Shown here piece after piece: positions 28,363 to 37,813 of a DNA stretch of 64,000 nt. The number at the start of each line of letters is the position of its first letter. Position 1 is the first letter of the stretch. The notes beneath the pieces were generated by a model. That model saw only the letters and a program-made list of their open reading frames with translations, was not told the origin of the DNA and did not search any database. The stretch spans positions 124,001 through 188,000 of the forward strand of contig NZ_VYKJ01000009.1 of assembly GCF_008710095.1 (NCBI RefSeq), in the 5' to 3' direction. The position numbers and the translations under genes are program-made. The DNA comes from Affinibrenneria salicis. Its GTDB lineage: Bacteria > Pseudomonadota > Gammaproteobacteria > Enterobacterales > Enterobacteriaceae.

Positions 28363-28528
28363 TAAATAGCTTCGCATAATAGCGCTACACCTGCCCTGCA
28401 GGTTGAGTGACAACGATATTATGATTAAATCACAATCAACTGTGTTTAATGATTATTTAAATGTTCTTATCATCAGTTACGCGCTGTGGCATGGTCAAAA
28501 GTGAAGCATCAATGCGCGAAGCTATTTA
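28363..28528 (+). mobile_element. TA-flanked MITE, copy 1
   Basis: A 166-bp element bounded by TAAATAGCTTCGC and GCGAAGCTATTTA. It matches 47162-47327 with about four differences and, more loosely, 48553-48709 and (inverted) 49676-49833. All copies begin and end with TA, as for elements moved by IS630/mariner-type transposases. No ORF is inside, so it is non-autonomous. Gap 27857-28710 otherwise has no supported gene. Confidence 0.7.
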
Positions 28529-28611
28529 ATCAAACGCTAACGGATAAAATAGGATCATCAGGCGAGACCAATATCGCATAACTCAGAAAGTGATACGGAA
28601 CACAATGAACC

Positions 28612-28710
28612 CACGGTAAATATGGATGTTTTGATCCGTTCCATACTTTGTTGTTTGCCATCTCAGCACTTTATATAAAGCAACATTAACCAACGAAGAG
28701 AATATATTTT
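28612..28710 (+). promoter_or_regulatory. hcp4 leader, diverged relative of hcp2/hcp3 leaders
   Basis: The order of motifs GGTAAATATGGATG, TTTGCCAT, AAAGCAA and CCAACGAAGAG matches the hcp2/hcp3 leader with many substitutions. The motifs kept in all three are the best candidates for the functional control sites. Confidence 0.55.
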
Positions 28711-29193
28711 ATGTCTATTGATATTTTTATGAAGGTTGACGGCGTCAGCGGCGAATCGAAAGATTCCAACCACACCGGCTGGACCGATATCATCTCCTTC
28801 TCCTGGGGCGCTTCCCAGCCGGGCAATATGTCTGTAGGCGGCGGCGGCGGCGCGGGTAAAGTCAGCTTCAACGATCTGAACATTGATGCGCTGATCGATA
28901 AATCGACTACGCCGATTCTGAAACATTGCGCCAGCGGCAAGCATCTTGGCAAAGTTGAGGTTTCCGTCTGTAAAGCTGGCGGGCAGCAGATTGAATATGC
29001 TCGCATTACACTGGAAGATGTGTTGGTCACCTCGGTACAATATATCGGCGCGGATAACGGAGACACCCTCGGCGTGTCCTATTCCTTCCAGGCCGCCAAA
29101 GTGAAACAGCAGTATTGGGAACAAACGACGTCCGGCAGTAAAGGCGCTGAAAGCAGCACTGGCTGGAATATCAAAGAAAACAAAGAAGTCTGA
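28711..29193 (+). CDS. hcp: T6SS tube protein Hcp (copy 4)
   Basis: A 160-residue Hcp that is more diverged than copies 2 and 3 (MSIDIFMKVDG, DIISFSWGA, NIDALIDKSTTPILKHCA, YIGADNGDTLGVSY). The substitutions lie partly on surfaces that could face the lumen or neighbouring rings, which may change cargo choice; this is inference. It is the last hcp before operon 2. Confidence 0.95.
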   Translation: MSIDIFMKVDGVSGESKDSNHTGWTDIISFSWGASQPGNMSVGGGGGAGKVSFNDLNIDALIDKSTTPILKHCASGKHLGKVEVSVCKAGGQQIEYARITLEDVLVTSVQYIGADNGDTLGVSYSFQAAKVKQQYWEQTTSGSKGAESSTGWNIKENKEV

Positions 29194-29634
29194 TTACCAG
29201 TCCCGTCTGCCGGCGCAAAGTTCGCCGGCTGACGGCTCAGGCATCGCCACAATTTAATGCCATTTGTTCGCTGCGCCATACCGCGCTGCGCGGCGGACGA
29301 GCAAAGATAACGAGCCATATGATTTCAGCGGGCCGCAAGGCGGCGAGCGGGATCCTTCCCCGTCGCCAGGTCGCAAAAGGGTAAACCTCGTCCCGGCGCA
29401 ACCATCAACGCCGCGGCGGCAGCCCCAAAGAGCGGGTAATTTAGGAAAACACCCTACCCGCAACCAGAAAGAGACAGCGTATATTTAGCGTGACGTAATG
29501 ACAACGCGCGTCACCGGACATATCAGGACGACAGTAACCGGTGGTCCCGATGATAAAATAGCGTTTCTCACGCACGTCAGGGTAACTCCTGAATAACTCG
29601 TTGCATCGTATCCAGTCATTTAGCAGGCAAACAT
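29194..29634. promoter_or_regulatory. Region upstream of T6SS operon 2
   Basis: This 441-bp gap contains a hairpin right after hcp4 (29205-29233; GCCGGCG/CGCCGGC with outer GTC/GAC, no T run), then GC-rich repeat-like DNA including AAGGCGGCGAGCGGGATCC near 29338, and the probable promoter of tagH-vgrG in its last 150 bases. No gene is supported. Confidence 0.4.
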
Positions 29635-31548
29635 ATGCGATTTACCATCATTAAAAGTAAAAGTGGAGAGCAGCCACCGCAGATGAGTTGCGACTTTCTG
29701 GCCCCCGGGGGCACGATAGGGCGCAGCGTGGACAATAATCTGGTTCTCCCTGATGACGATCGGGCTATCTCACGTCTGCAGGCCATCGTGCATATTTCAT
29801 CCAACGGCGAATGTCATATCACTAACCGGGGCAATGTCACCCTTGTCATGTTAAATGATATTCCACTGGAGCGCGGGCGCCAGGTTGAACTGCAGGAAGG
29901 CGATATTTTAGGCATTGGTGATTACCAGCTGCAGCTCAGCGACCAGCAACTGACGGCGCAACCGCCCGCGGCCAGCGTTCAGGCGACACGGAATGTCGCC
30001 GCGCCGCAACCTGCGCCAGCGCCAGCCCCGGTTGAGCCGGCCGCCAATAACGGCTCGACCGCCATTCCCAGCGAAATCTGGGACAGCCTGGCGCAGGAAT
30101 TTTCTATTGATATTCCGGTCACAAAACGCGCGCCCGTCTTCAACGATGCGGCGCATCCATTGACCGAAGCGCCGCTGGCTCAGGAGATAAACCCGGCCGA
30201 TCCGCTGAAGCAAATCGAAACGCCTGCCGATCTGCAGCAATTTCAGCGTCGCGAAACCGATCCCGCCGAATTGTTCAAAGAGGACCCGACCTTTCAACGG
30301 GAAAATATTCTGCAGGATGCAACGCCCAGCACGCTGCTGGCGGGGCAAAACAGCGCCAGACCGGCAGATTCCGGCAGCAAAAACAGCAAAGATGAGCTGG
30401 ATCCGCTGGCCCTGTTCGGCAACGGCGGCGGCGAAACAATCGGCAACGACGATCCATTGGGTATTCTGACGGATAATGCCGTTCCGCTTAGTCAGCCTAA
30501 TGCGCCCGCCGCCCAAACGGAACATCCGTCCACGCCAACGGAGCCGGCGGCAAGCGAACCTCTGCCGCCGTTGGATATGCCGCGGCCGGAAGAGCCGATC
30601 GAAGACATTATCCCCGAACGGGTCCAGCACAGCGCGCCCGCTCAGGATCTGGCGCCGTATCCCGATCCCGTCGAGCCGCCGCGAGCCGCCGCTCAGGAAC
30701 CAGCCCGACAGACGGAACCGGAACCGGAGCCGATTCATAGCGAACTGCAGCCGGATATAACGCCGGCGGACGAGGACTATCCGGACTTCATCGAAGAGGA
30801 CGCCGGCGCGGCGCCTTATGGCAAAGCGCCGGCCATGCCGGCACGCGGGTCATCACGCTCGTCGGCCCGGTTGGGCATCGACCCCGTCGACTACACGCGG
30901 CCAGGTCAACAGCCGCAGATTCACGATACAGAAATGCTCGGCGGCGAACTGCTGCAGGCGCTGCTGGCCGGCATCGGCCTCAACGACATGTCGCCGTCGC
31001 CTAAATTCGACAAGGCGCAGATGCAGCAATTAGGCCGTCTGCTAAGCCTGTTCTCGCAAGGCACGGTCGCCCTGCTCTCCTCACGCTCGATCCTGAAACG
31101 CGGGGTAAAAGCCGAGATGACCATGATCCTCGATGAGGCCAATAACCCGTTCAAACTGTTGCCGTCCGGTAAGACCGTGCTGATGCAGATGTTCGGCAGC
31201 CATATGCCGGGCTTTATGCCGCCGGAACAGGCCGTGCGCGATGCGCTGATCGACCTGCAGGCCCACCAGTTGGGCATGATAGCGGGGATCCGCGCAATCA
31301 TCGCCGCGATGCTGCAGTCCTTTAACCCGGAACGGCTGGAAGAAGAAGCGCGCCGCGAAGGCAGCACGTCTCGTCTGTCGCTGCCGGGCAGCCGCAAAGC
31401 CGCGCTGTGGGATCACTTTGTCAAAAGTTATCAGAAAACCACCGGGGAAATAGAGGATGACTTCCACACCCTGTTTGGTGAGGCGTTCCTCCACGCTTAC
31501 GATGTCGAAGTTAACCAGTACAAGGACTCACAGGCTAACCCGGAATAA
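29635..31548 (+). CDS. tagH: T6SS FHA-domain protein TagH
   Basis: TagH (Fha) binds phosphothreonine and is the substrate/scaffold through which PpkA activates T6SS assembly. The FHA domain is at about residues 1-105 (GGTIGRSVDNNLVLPDDDRAISRLQA, cited in part). A long Pro/Glu/Ala-rich linker follows to about 430, and then the conserved T6SS-FHA C-terminal domain (ELLQALLAGIGL, ALLSSRSILK, DEANNPFKLLP, GSRKAALWDHFVKSY). Its stop TAA overlaps the ATG of pppA. Confidence 0.93.
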   Translation: MRFTIIKSKSGEQPPQMSCDFLAPGGTIGRSVDNNLVLPDDDRAISRLQAIVHISSNGECHITNRGNVTLVMLNDIPLERGRQVELQEGDILGIGDYQLQLSDQQLTAQPPAASVQATRNVAAPQPAPAPAPVEPAANNGSTAIPSEIWDSLAQEFSIDIPVTKRAPVFNDAAHPLTEAPLAQEINPADPLKQIETPADLQQFQRRETDPAELFKEDPTFQRENILQDATPSTLLAGQNSARPADSGSKNSKDELDPLALFGNGGGETIGNDDPLGILTDNAVPLSQPNAPAAQTEHPSTPTEPAASEPLPPLDMPRPEEPIEDIIPERVQHSAPAQDLAPYPDPVEPPRAAAQEPARQTEPEPEPIHSELQPDITPADEDYPDFIEEDAGAAPYGKAPAMPARGSSRSSARLGIDPVDYTRPGQQPQIHDTEMLGGELLQALLAGIGLNDMSPSPKFDKAQMQQLGRLLSLFSQGTVALLSSRSILKRGVKAEMTMILDEANNPFKLLPSGKTVLMQMFGSHMPGFMPPEQAVRDALIDLQAHQLGMIAGIRAIIAAMLQSFNPERLEEEARREGSTSRLSLPGSRKAALWDHFVKSYQKTTGEIEDDFHTLFGEAFLHAYDVEVNQYKDSQANPE

Positions 31549-32327
31549 TGATGAATATAACGATATCCTCAATATCAAATCAGGGCACGCGCGCCAGCAA
31601 TCAGGATCAGACCGGTGAAATCGTCGGTAAACGTTCGGCCTGCTTTGTCGTCTGCGATGGCATTGCCGGTTTCCCGGGCGGCGACGTGGCCGCCCGGCTG
31701 GCGCGGGACGAAATTCTGCGCCAGTTCGACGGCGAAAATCATCTGGATGCCCAGCAGATTCGCCACTACATTAACCAGGCCAACGACCGTATCCGCCAGC
31801 AGCAGAAAACCCACGCCGACTACGGCCGTATGGGCACCACGCTGGTTGGTTTATTTATCGACCGCGACTATCAGTTAGCCTACTGGGCGCATGCCGGCGA
31901 CAGCCGTCTGTATCTGTTTCGCCGCGGCTATCTGTACCATGTCACCACCGATCATAGCCTGATCCAGCAAATGAAAGACGCCGGCTACCAGACCCAGGGC
32001 ATTAACGGCAACCTGCTCTACTTTGCTCTGGGAATGGATGAAGAGCGCGACGCCAGTTATGGCGATGTCCTGCAACTGGAGGATGGCGACGCATTTTTGC
32101 TGTGCACCGATGGTTTCTGGCACGGTTTTTCCACCAGCGAGCTGGAGCAGTCTTTACATATGGTCAACTCGCCGCAAGAATGGCTTACCCTGCTCCAGCA
32201 GGCCATTAAGAAAAGCGAGATCAACGATAACTACAGCGCTATTGCAATCTGGATCGGCGAACCACAGGAAACAACGTTGCTGCACTCGCAGGCGGAAGCG
32301 GAACGCTTTCTGCCTTTGCACGACTGA
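31548..32327 (+). CDS. pppA: PP2C-type phosphatase PppA
   Basis: PppA dephosphorylates the T6SS FHA protein and so opposes PpkA. The 259-residue protein has the PP2C motifs in order: SNQDQTG near residue 18, VVCDGIAGFPGGD near 35, the GTT and HAGDSRLY segments, TTDHS, LLCTDGFWHG, and the final INDNYSAI with metal-binding Asp. It has no membrane segment. Its start overlaps tagH (TAATG). Confidence 0.93.
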   Translation: MMNITISSISNQGTRASNQDQTGEIVGKRSACFVVCDGIAGFPGGDVAARLARDEILRQFDGENHLDAQQIRHYINQANDRIRQQQKTHADYGRMGTTLVGLFIDRDYQLAYWAHAGDSRLYLFRRGYLYHVTTDHSLIQQMKDAGYQTQGINGNLLYFALGMDEERDASYGDVLQLEDGDAFLLCTDGFWHGFSTSELEQSLHMVNSPQEWLTLLQQAIKKSEINDNYSAIAIWIGEPQETTLLHSQAEAERFLPLHD

Positions 32328-32361
32328 CTGGCTTATCGACTCATACCGTTTAAGGAATAGT

Positions 32362-33327
32362 ATGAAATACTGGATAATCGGGATATTACCGCTACTGGCG
32401 GCCGCCCCCGCGGCGGCCGAGAGTTATCGCGTGGTTTCCTCACCGTCACTGCAGCTTGAAGTTTTTATCGACAACGTGAAGGATACGCAGCCCGAAAGCT
32501 GGTGTCGCAACACGCTCCCGTTGCGTATCGTATCCGGCGAAGATCGCCGGGATAGCGAAGTGCTCAATAACTTTATGCCGCGTCTGGGCAATTTGTTGCA
32601 GCACCAGTGTCCTTCGCTGCAGTCTATTTCATGGCAATTCAACAACAAAAAGGGCGAGGATATCGCCAGCGGCAGCGCACAGAAGAATCAAAACTGGAAA
32701 GTGCAGGTTGCTATCGCGCCGCTGCCGGAAAAACCGGCGGCCGAACTGCCGACCGAGCTGTCGCCGCGCGCCGACAGCACCGCCTGGCAGCGCTTCGAGC
32801 TGCCTGACGGCTGCGCCTTTCGCACTTACTGGGGACAAAGCGCCGGCGACGCGCTGTTTATTCCCGACGATAAGTCGCTGACCTGCGGCGACGATAAATG
32901 GCTGAGCGGGCAAACTCGTCTCTCGCTGACCGTCAACGGCAAACTGCAGCCCACCGACGTCGCCTTTATTCAGGGATATCCGATGGCGGGGCTGAGCGTG
33001 GAGCAAGCGGAAAATATCCACGTGATGGAAGCCAACAATCAACGCCTGATTCTGCAGGAGAAAAACCTGCCGCAAAGCTGGCTGGTGCTGCCGTACCGCA
33101 AGGCTCAGCACGCCTGGGTCTATGACTCGACGCTGGTGGTGCAGATTGACAAAGAACAGGCCCGGAACGCCAACGTCCTGAAACAGCGTCTGGACGCCGT
33201 CCGTCAGGCCTGGACGCCGCATCTCAGCCGTAAGGCCATCGCCAATATTCTGCTGGTCGAGAACTTTTATCCCGAACTCCAGGATCCGGCTATCGGCGTA
33301 TACCGGGAAATCCATGCGCCGCGTTAG
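32362..33327 (+). CDS. Periplasmic T6SS accessory protein, RtkS-like by position
   Basis: The ATG at 32362 behind AAGGAA gives a 321-residue protein with a signal peptide (MKYWIIGILPLLAAAPAAA); the longer open frame back to 32023 runs inside pppA and is not real. The mature protein has several Cys and no recognised domain. In Serratia marcescens a periplasmic protein encoded beside the phosphatase gene, RtkS, is needed for PpkA activation; the same place in the operon suggests an equivalent here, but I judge this by context more than by sequence. Confidence 0.65.
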   Translation: MKYWIIGILPLLAAAPAAAESYRVVSSPSLQLEVFIDNVKDTQPESWCRNTLPLRIVSGEDRRDSEVLNNFMPRLGNLLQHQCPSLQSISWQFNNKKGEDIASGSAQKNQNWKVQVAIAPLPEKPAAELPTELSPRADSTAWQRFELPDGCAFRTYWGQSAGDALFIPDDKSLTCGDDKWLSGQTRLSLTVNGKLQPTDVAFIQGYPMAGLSVEQAENIHVMEANNQRLILQEKNLPQSWLVLPYRKAQHAWVYDSTLVVQIDKEQARNANVLKQRLDAVRQAWTPHLSRKAIANILLVENFYPELQDPAIGVYREIHAPR

Positions 33328-33390
33328 TTGAGCCAGCTGAATTTTCGCCGTTCCGGCCAGAACCGGAGCGCAACGATATAAGGACATGTT

Positions 33391-34227
33391 ATGCACTTAC
33401 TTTCCGAACGGGTTGCCGGCCAATCGATAGCGCAGGCGATCAGCCAGTTGGAAAACGATATCAGAGCCCGTCCGGCCGATGCGGATCTGCGCGCCGCGTT
33501 GACGCAGTTGCTGTGCCTGGCGGGTAACTGGACGCGCGCCCGGGCGCAGTTAAAATCCTGGCTGGCGCTTAAACCAATCGCCGGCCCCACCGTCACTCTG
33601 CTGGATCAGGCGATCGCCGGTGAAATCGAGCGCCAGCAGGTGTTTGCCGGCCAGTCTCGGCCGCAGATACTCAATCACGGCCGCGACTGGGTCAACAAAA
33701 TGGTGGATGCGCTGCAGGCGGAGACGCGCGGAGAAAACGATTTCGCCGCGCAGCTGCGGGCTCAGGCGCTGGACGAATGTCCGCTGAATCCGGGCCGGCT
33801 CACGCTGTCCGCCGGCGGAGAAAATACGGACGAAGAACAGCATACGTTCGACTGGCTGGCCGACGGCGACAGCCGGCTCGGTCCGATCTGCGAACTGGCC
33901 ATCAACGGGGTTTACTACTGGGTGCCGTTTGGCGCCATCGCGGAAATCAATTTTCTGCCGCCGGGCAGCGCCGGCGATCTGGTCTGGCGCCATTCGCGCG
34001 TCAGCCTGATCGACGGCCAGGAGCAGGTCTGCCAGATCCCGGTCCGTTATCCCTTTGGCCTGCAGGCGGGCAATGACGAACTGCTGGCCCGGACCACCGT
34101 CTGGTCGCAACCAACGGAAGATCGCTTTATCGGCCACGGGCAAAAGACCTGGCTCAACGATCAGAACGATTACCCGTTACTGTCGCTGGTCGCCCTCAGT
34201 TTTAGCCAGAATGTGAGCGCCGCATGA
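33391..34227 (+). CDS. tagJ: T6SS accessory protein TagJ (ImpE/SciE family)
   Basis: TagJ binds the TssB N terminus in some systems and may modulate sheath recycling by ClpV. The 278-residue product shows the ImpE pattern: an N-terminal TPR-like helical part (LENDIRARPADADLRAAL, LLCLAGNWTRARAQL) and a C-terminal beta-rich part (LAINGVYYWVPFGAI). AAGGACA precedes the ATG. Its stop overlaps the tssE start by four bases. Confidence 0.9.
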   Translation: MHLLSERVAGQSIAQAISQLENDIRARPADADLRAALTQLLCLAGNWTRARAQLKSWLALKPIAGPTVTLLDQAIAGEIERQQVFAGQSRPQILNHGRDWVNKMVDALQAETRGENDFAAQLRAQALDECPLNPGRLTLSAGGENTDEEQHTFDWLADGDSRLGPICELAINGVYYWVPFGAIAEINFLPPGSAGDLVWRHSRVSLIDGQEQVCQIPVRYPFGLQAGNDELLARTTVWSQPTEDRFIGHGQKTWLNDQNDYPLLSLVALSFSQNVSAA

Positions 34228-34799
34228 GTCAGTCATCCCGGTATTCAGATCGCGACGCGTCGTACAGCCAGCACGGTTTCCACCAACGCGATAACAAAGA
34301 CTCGCTGACGCCGCGCGATAAAATGCTGCCCACGCTGCTCGACCGGCTGACCGACAACGCGCCGGATCAGCAAAAAGATGCGGCCGGCAGCCGCCTTATT
34401 TCGCATAAGGCGCTGCGCCGCACCGTACTGCGCGATCTACAGTGGCTATTTAACTGCATCAACAGTGAGGCGATTCAGGATCTGAGCGCTTATCCTCAGG
34501 TCAGGAAATCCACCTACAACTTTGGCGTAGCGCCGCTGGCCGGGAAACGAATGTCCGATATTGAATGGAACGATATTCAGCGGAAATTAACCGATGCCAT
34601 TTTGTCTTTCGAACCGCGCATCATCCCACAGGGGTTACAGGTACGCTGTATCTCAGATACCCATTCGCTCGACTTACACAACGTCCTGTCTATCGAAATT
34701 AAAGGGCGCCTGTGGTGTGTTCCCTATCCGCTGGAGTTTCTGTTTCGTAGCGACGTGGATCTGGAAAACGGCCATTTTGAACTGAAAGATATGGACTAA
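34224..34799 (+). CDS. tssE: T6SS baseplate protein TssE (gp25-like)
   Basis: TssE is the gp25-like wedge component that starts sheath polymerisation. The 191-residue protein carries LMPTLLDRLTD-type N-terminal motif (MLPTLLDRLTDNAP), SVLRDLQWLFN-like segment (TVLRDLQWLFNCINSE) and the conserved NFGV and EPRIIPQGLQV stretches. It overlaps tagJ and is two bases from tssF, typical of a tightly coupled baseplate operon. Confidence 0.93.
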   Translation: MSQSSRYSDRDASYSQHGFHQRDNKDSLTPRDKMLPTLLDRLTDNAPDQQKDAAGSRLISHKALRRTVLRDLQWLFNCINSEAIQDLSAYPQVRKSTYNFGVAPLAGKRMSDIEWNDIQRKLTDAILSFEPRIIPQGLQVRCISDTHSLDLHNVLSIEIKGRLWCVPYPLEFLFRSDVDLENGHFELKDMD

Positions 34800-34801
34800 C
34801 G

Positions 34802-36685
34802 ATGGACAGCAAATTACTCGATTACTATAACCGTGAGCTGGCCTACCTGCGGGAAATGGGGGCCGAATTCGCCGAACGCTACCCTAAAGTGGCCGGCCGG
34901 CTCAACATGCGGGGTATTGAGGTCGCCGATCCCTACATCGAGCGGCTGATGGAGGGGTTCGCCTTCCTGACCTCCCGCATTCAGCTCAAAATGGACGCCG
35001 AATTCCCGCGTTTTTCCCAGCGTTTGCTGGAGATGATCGCGCCCAACTATCTGGCGCCGACGCCGTCGATGGCCATCGCCGAACTGACGCCCGACAGCGC
35101 CAAGGGCGATTTGAGCAATGGCTTTCTCGTTCCGCGCGGCACCATGATGGAAAGCCAGACGCTGAAAAAAAACGGCGTCACCTGTAGCTACACCACCGCG
35201 CACGACGTCACGCTCCACCCTGTCACCATCAAACAGGTGGAGTTGAGCGGCATTCCGGCCGACCTGCCGCTCTCGCAGCTCGGCTTCAGCCAGCAGGGGA
35301 TCCAGAGCGCGTTGCGTATCCGACTGGAGTGCTACGACAGCGTTTATCTCGATCATCTTAATATCAACCAGCTGATATTTTTCCTCAGCGGCCCGGATAT
35401 TCAGGCACAGTCGCTGCTGGAACTGATCATGCAGCATAACGTGGGCATTGTTTGCCAGGTGCCGGGAGAGTCCGGAGAACCGCCGCGCTACCTGACGCTG
35501 CCGGAAGAAAATCTGAAGCACGAAGGCTTTGACAGCGAACAGGCGCTGTTGCCCGGCGATCTGCGCAACTTCGACGGCTATCGGCTGCTGCAGGAATATT
35601 TCGCCTTCCCCGCCCGTCTGCAATTTTTCAGCATAAGCGGTATGCGCTCGCTGCTGAAACAGACTCAGAATCAGCGGGTTTTCGACATCATTATTCTGCT
35701 CGACCACAGCAACGCCAAACTGGAACAGGTGGTGGACAAGAGTCATCTGGCTCTGCACTGTACGCCGGTAATCAACCTGTTTCCCAAAAACGCCGAGCGG
35801 TTGAAGATACATGAAGGCGTCAACGAATATCACCTGGTGGTGGATAATATCCGTCCGCTGGATTATGAGATTTTCTCGGTACAAAAACTGTATGCGACCG
35901 ACAGCGACCGCCAGCATGAACAGCTGTTTCGTCCGTTCTGGAGCACCTTCGGCCAGGACAACGGTAATTACGGCGCCTACTTCTCGCTGCGCCGCGAACA
36001 GCGCGTGTTGTCGGAAAGCACCCGTCGCTACGGCACGCGCACCGGCTATATCGGCTCGGAGGTCTTTCTGTCGCTGGTCGATGAGCAACACGCTCCGTGG
36101 CGATCCGACCTTAAGTATCTGTCGGCTCAGGTCATGTGCACCAGCCGCGATCTGCCCCTGCTGCTGATTCAGCAAAACCAGGGCGCGTTCGCCATGCCGG
36201 ACTCGGTGCCGATTCGTCAGGTCTCACTGCGCAAAGGCCCGACCCCGCCGCGTCCGCCGCTGGCGGAAGGCGCGGCGGTCTGGCGTCTTATCAGCCACCT
36301 GCAAATGAACTACCTGAGCCTGATGGATGGCGAGCCCCAGCAGGGCGCATCGGCGCTGCGTCAGTTACTCGGCCTGTATGCCAATATGGCCGAACCTGCC
36401 ATCGCTCGTCAGATTGAGGGCATCCGCCACTGCACGCTGAAACCAGTGTATCGGCGCATACCCGAGCCAGGCCCCATCGTCTTCGGCCGCGGCGTGGGGA
36501 TTGAACTGGAAGTGGATGAACAGCCCTTTTCCGGCTCCAGCCCGTGGCTGCTGGGCAGCGTGCTGGAACGACTGTTCTCGCGTCTGGTGGCGATCAATAT
36601 CTTCACGGAGATGAGTCTGAGCAGTCAGCAACGCGGCGAAATCGGCTTCTGGCCGGCGCGCATGGGCAAAAAGGCGTTGATATGA
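34802..36685 (+). CDS. tssF: T6SS baseplate protein TssF (VasA/ImpG)
   Basis: TssF, two copies per wedge with one TssG, forms the baseplate around the VgrG hub. The 627-residue protein opens with LLDYYNRELAYLREMGAEFA, the family signature, followed by FPRFSQRLLEMIAPNYLAPTPS. The length is standard. Its TGA overlaps the tssG ATG (ATGA at 36682). Confidence 0.96.
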   Translation: MDSKLLDYYNRELAYLREMGAEFAERYPKVAGRLNMRGIEVADPYIERLMEGFAFLTSRIQLKMDAEFPRFSQRLLEMIAPNYLAPTPSMAIAELTPDSAKGDLSNGFLVPRGTMMESQTLKKNGVTCSYTTAHDVTLHPVTIKQVELSGIPADLPLSQLGFSQQGIQSALRIRLECYDSVYLDHLNINQLIFFLSGPDIQAQSLLELIMQHNVGIVCQVPGESGEPPRYLTLPEENLKHEGFDSEQALLPGDLRNFDGYRLLQEYFAFPARLQFFSISGMRSLLKQTQNQRVFDIIILLDHSNAKLEQVVDKSHLALHCTPVINLFPKNAERLKIHEGVNEYHLVVDNIRPLDYEIFSVQKLYATDSDRQHEQLFRPFWSTFGQDNGNYGAYFSLRREQRVLSESTRRYGTRTGYIGSEVFLSLVDEQHAPWRSDLKYLSAQVMCTSRDLPLLLIQQNQGAFAMPDSVPIRQVSLRKGPTPPRPPLAEGAAVWRLISHLQMNYLSLMDGEPQQGASALRQLLGLYANMAEPAIARQIEGIRHCTLKPVYRRIPEPGPIVFGRGVGIELEVDEQPFSGSSPWLLGSVLERLFSRLVAINIFTEMSLSSQQRGEIGFWPARMGKKALI

Positions 36686-37725
36686 GCAAGAACGCCTCAA
36701 CGTTAACGATCGCCAGCGCACGCCGGTTACCGGATGATTTCTGGCCCAAACGGATGCAGGCGCCGTACCGCTATGATCTGTTCCAGTTGCTGCGCTGGAT
36801 CGACGCTCAGGGCGGCGAAAGCTATCCGCTGGGGCGCGGCCAGTTGCCGCGTCACGAACCGGTGAGGCTGGGGCAGGAACCCTCCCTGTCGTTCGCGCCC
36901 TCCACGCTGGCGAAAATTACGCCGCGCGCCGGGAAAAATATTCATGATGTGAGTATCTACAGCTTCGGACTGTTTGGGCCTAACGGCCCGCTGCCCCTGC
37001 ACATCACCGAATATGCGCGCGAGCGGATCTATCACCATCAGGATCCGACGCTAACCGCCTTTGCCGATATGTTCCACCACCGGCTGACGCTGCTGTTTTA
37101 CCGCGCGTGGGCCGATGCGCAGCCGACGGTTTCGCAGGATCGGCCTGACGATCATCGTTTCGAACATTATCTGGCCAGTTTGATCGGCATGGGGCAACCG
37201 GCGCAGAAAAACGCGGACAGCGTCAATGAACACGCCCGTTATGCGCTATCCGGGCATCTGACCCGCCACGGTCACGACGTGGAAGGGCTGGAAAAGATCC
37301 TGCGTTACTATTTCAATGTACCGGTACGCCTTATCGAGAACGTGCCGCACTGGCTGAATATCGACACCCGCCAGCAGGCGCAGCTGCGGGCCGGCAAACG
37401 CGCGCCTCGACTGGGGCAGGATGCCTTTCTCGGCGTCGCCACGCGCGACGTACAGCATAAATTCATCATTGAGATGGGGCCGCTCACCCGCGCCGAATAC
37501 GAAAAACTGCTGCCCGGAACGCCTTTATCCATCCAGCTACGCGACTGGGTAAGGCAATATCTGGGTATTGAATATGTCTGGGAAGTAAAACTGGTGCTGC
37601 GCGCCGACGAGGTCGCCAGTACGCGGCTACAGGGCGCGCAGCGGCTCGGCCTGTCCAGTTGGCTGGGCCGGCAACCGCAGGTCTGCGAGCGAGGCGATCT
37701 GGTCTACGCGCCGGAACACTTGTAA
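36682..37725 (+). CDS. tssG: T6SS baseplate protein TssG (VasB/ImpH)
   Basis: TssG joins two TssF chains and TssE in each baseplate wedge. The ATG at 36682, coupled to tssF, gives 347 residues; the open frame back to 36544 lies inside tssF. Family motifs are present: YRYDLFQLLRWIDA, GLFGPNGPLPLHITEYARER, FADMFHHRLTLLFYRAW and the C-terminal LGLSSWLG. Confidence 0.95.
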   Translation: MSKNASTLTIASARRLPDDFWPKRMQAPYRYDLFQLLRWIDAQGGESYPLGRGQLPRHEPVRLGQEPSLSFAPSTLAKITPRAGKNIHDVSIYSFGLFGPNGPLPLHITEYARERIYHHQDPTLTAFADMFHHRLTLLFYRAWADAQPTVSQDRPDDHRFEHYLASLIGMGQPAQKNADSVNEHARYALSGHLTRHGHDVEGLEKILRYYFNVPVRLIENVPHWLNIDTRQQAQLRAGKRAPRLGQDAFLGVATRDVQHKFIIEMGPLTRAEYEKLLPGTPLSIQLRDWVRQYLGIEYVWEVKLVLRADEVASTRLQGAQRLGLSSWLGRQPQVCERGDLVYAPEHL

Positions 37726-37749
37726 ACAACATAAAGAACGAAGCCTTCG

Positions 37750-37772
37750 CGCTGGCCATCCGCCGGCCAGCG
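37750..37772 (+). terminator. Hairpin between tssG and clpV
   Basis: CGCTGGCC (37750-37757) pairs with GGCCAGCG (37765-37772) around a 7-nt loop, followed by TTATTTATCT. It could attenuate transcription into clpV or protect the upstream mRNA. Confidence 0.5.
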
Positions 37773-37813
37773 TTATTTATCTGTGGATGAATCAATCATC
37801 GTAAAGGGAAACT

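Noticed and set aside
32023..32361. N-terminal extension of the periplasmic gene at 32362
   Set aside because: It lies inside pppA in another frame and precedes a signal peptide; the ATG at 32362 has its own ribosome site.
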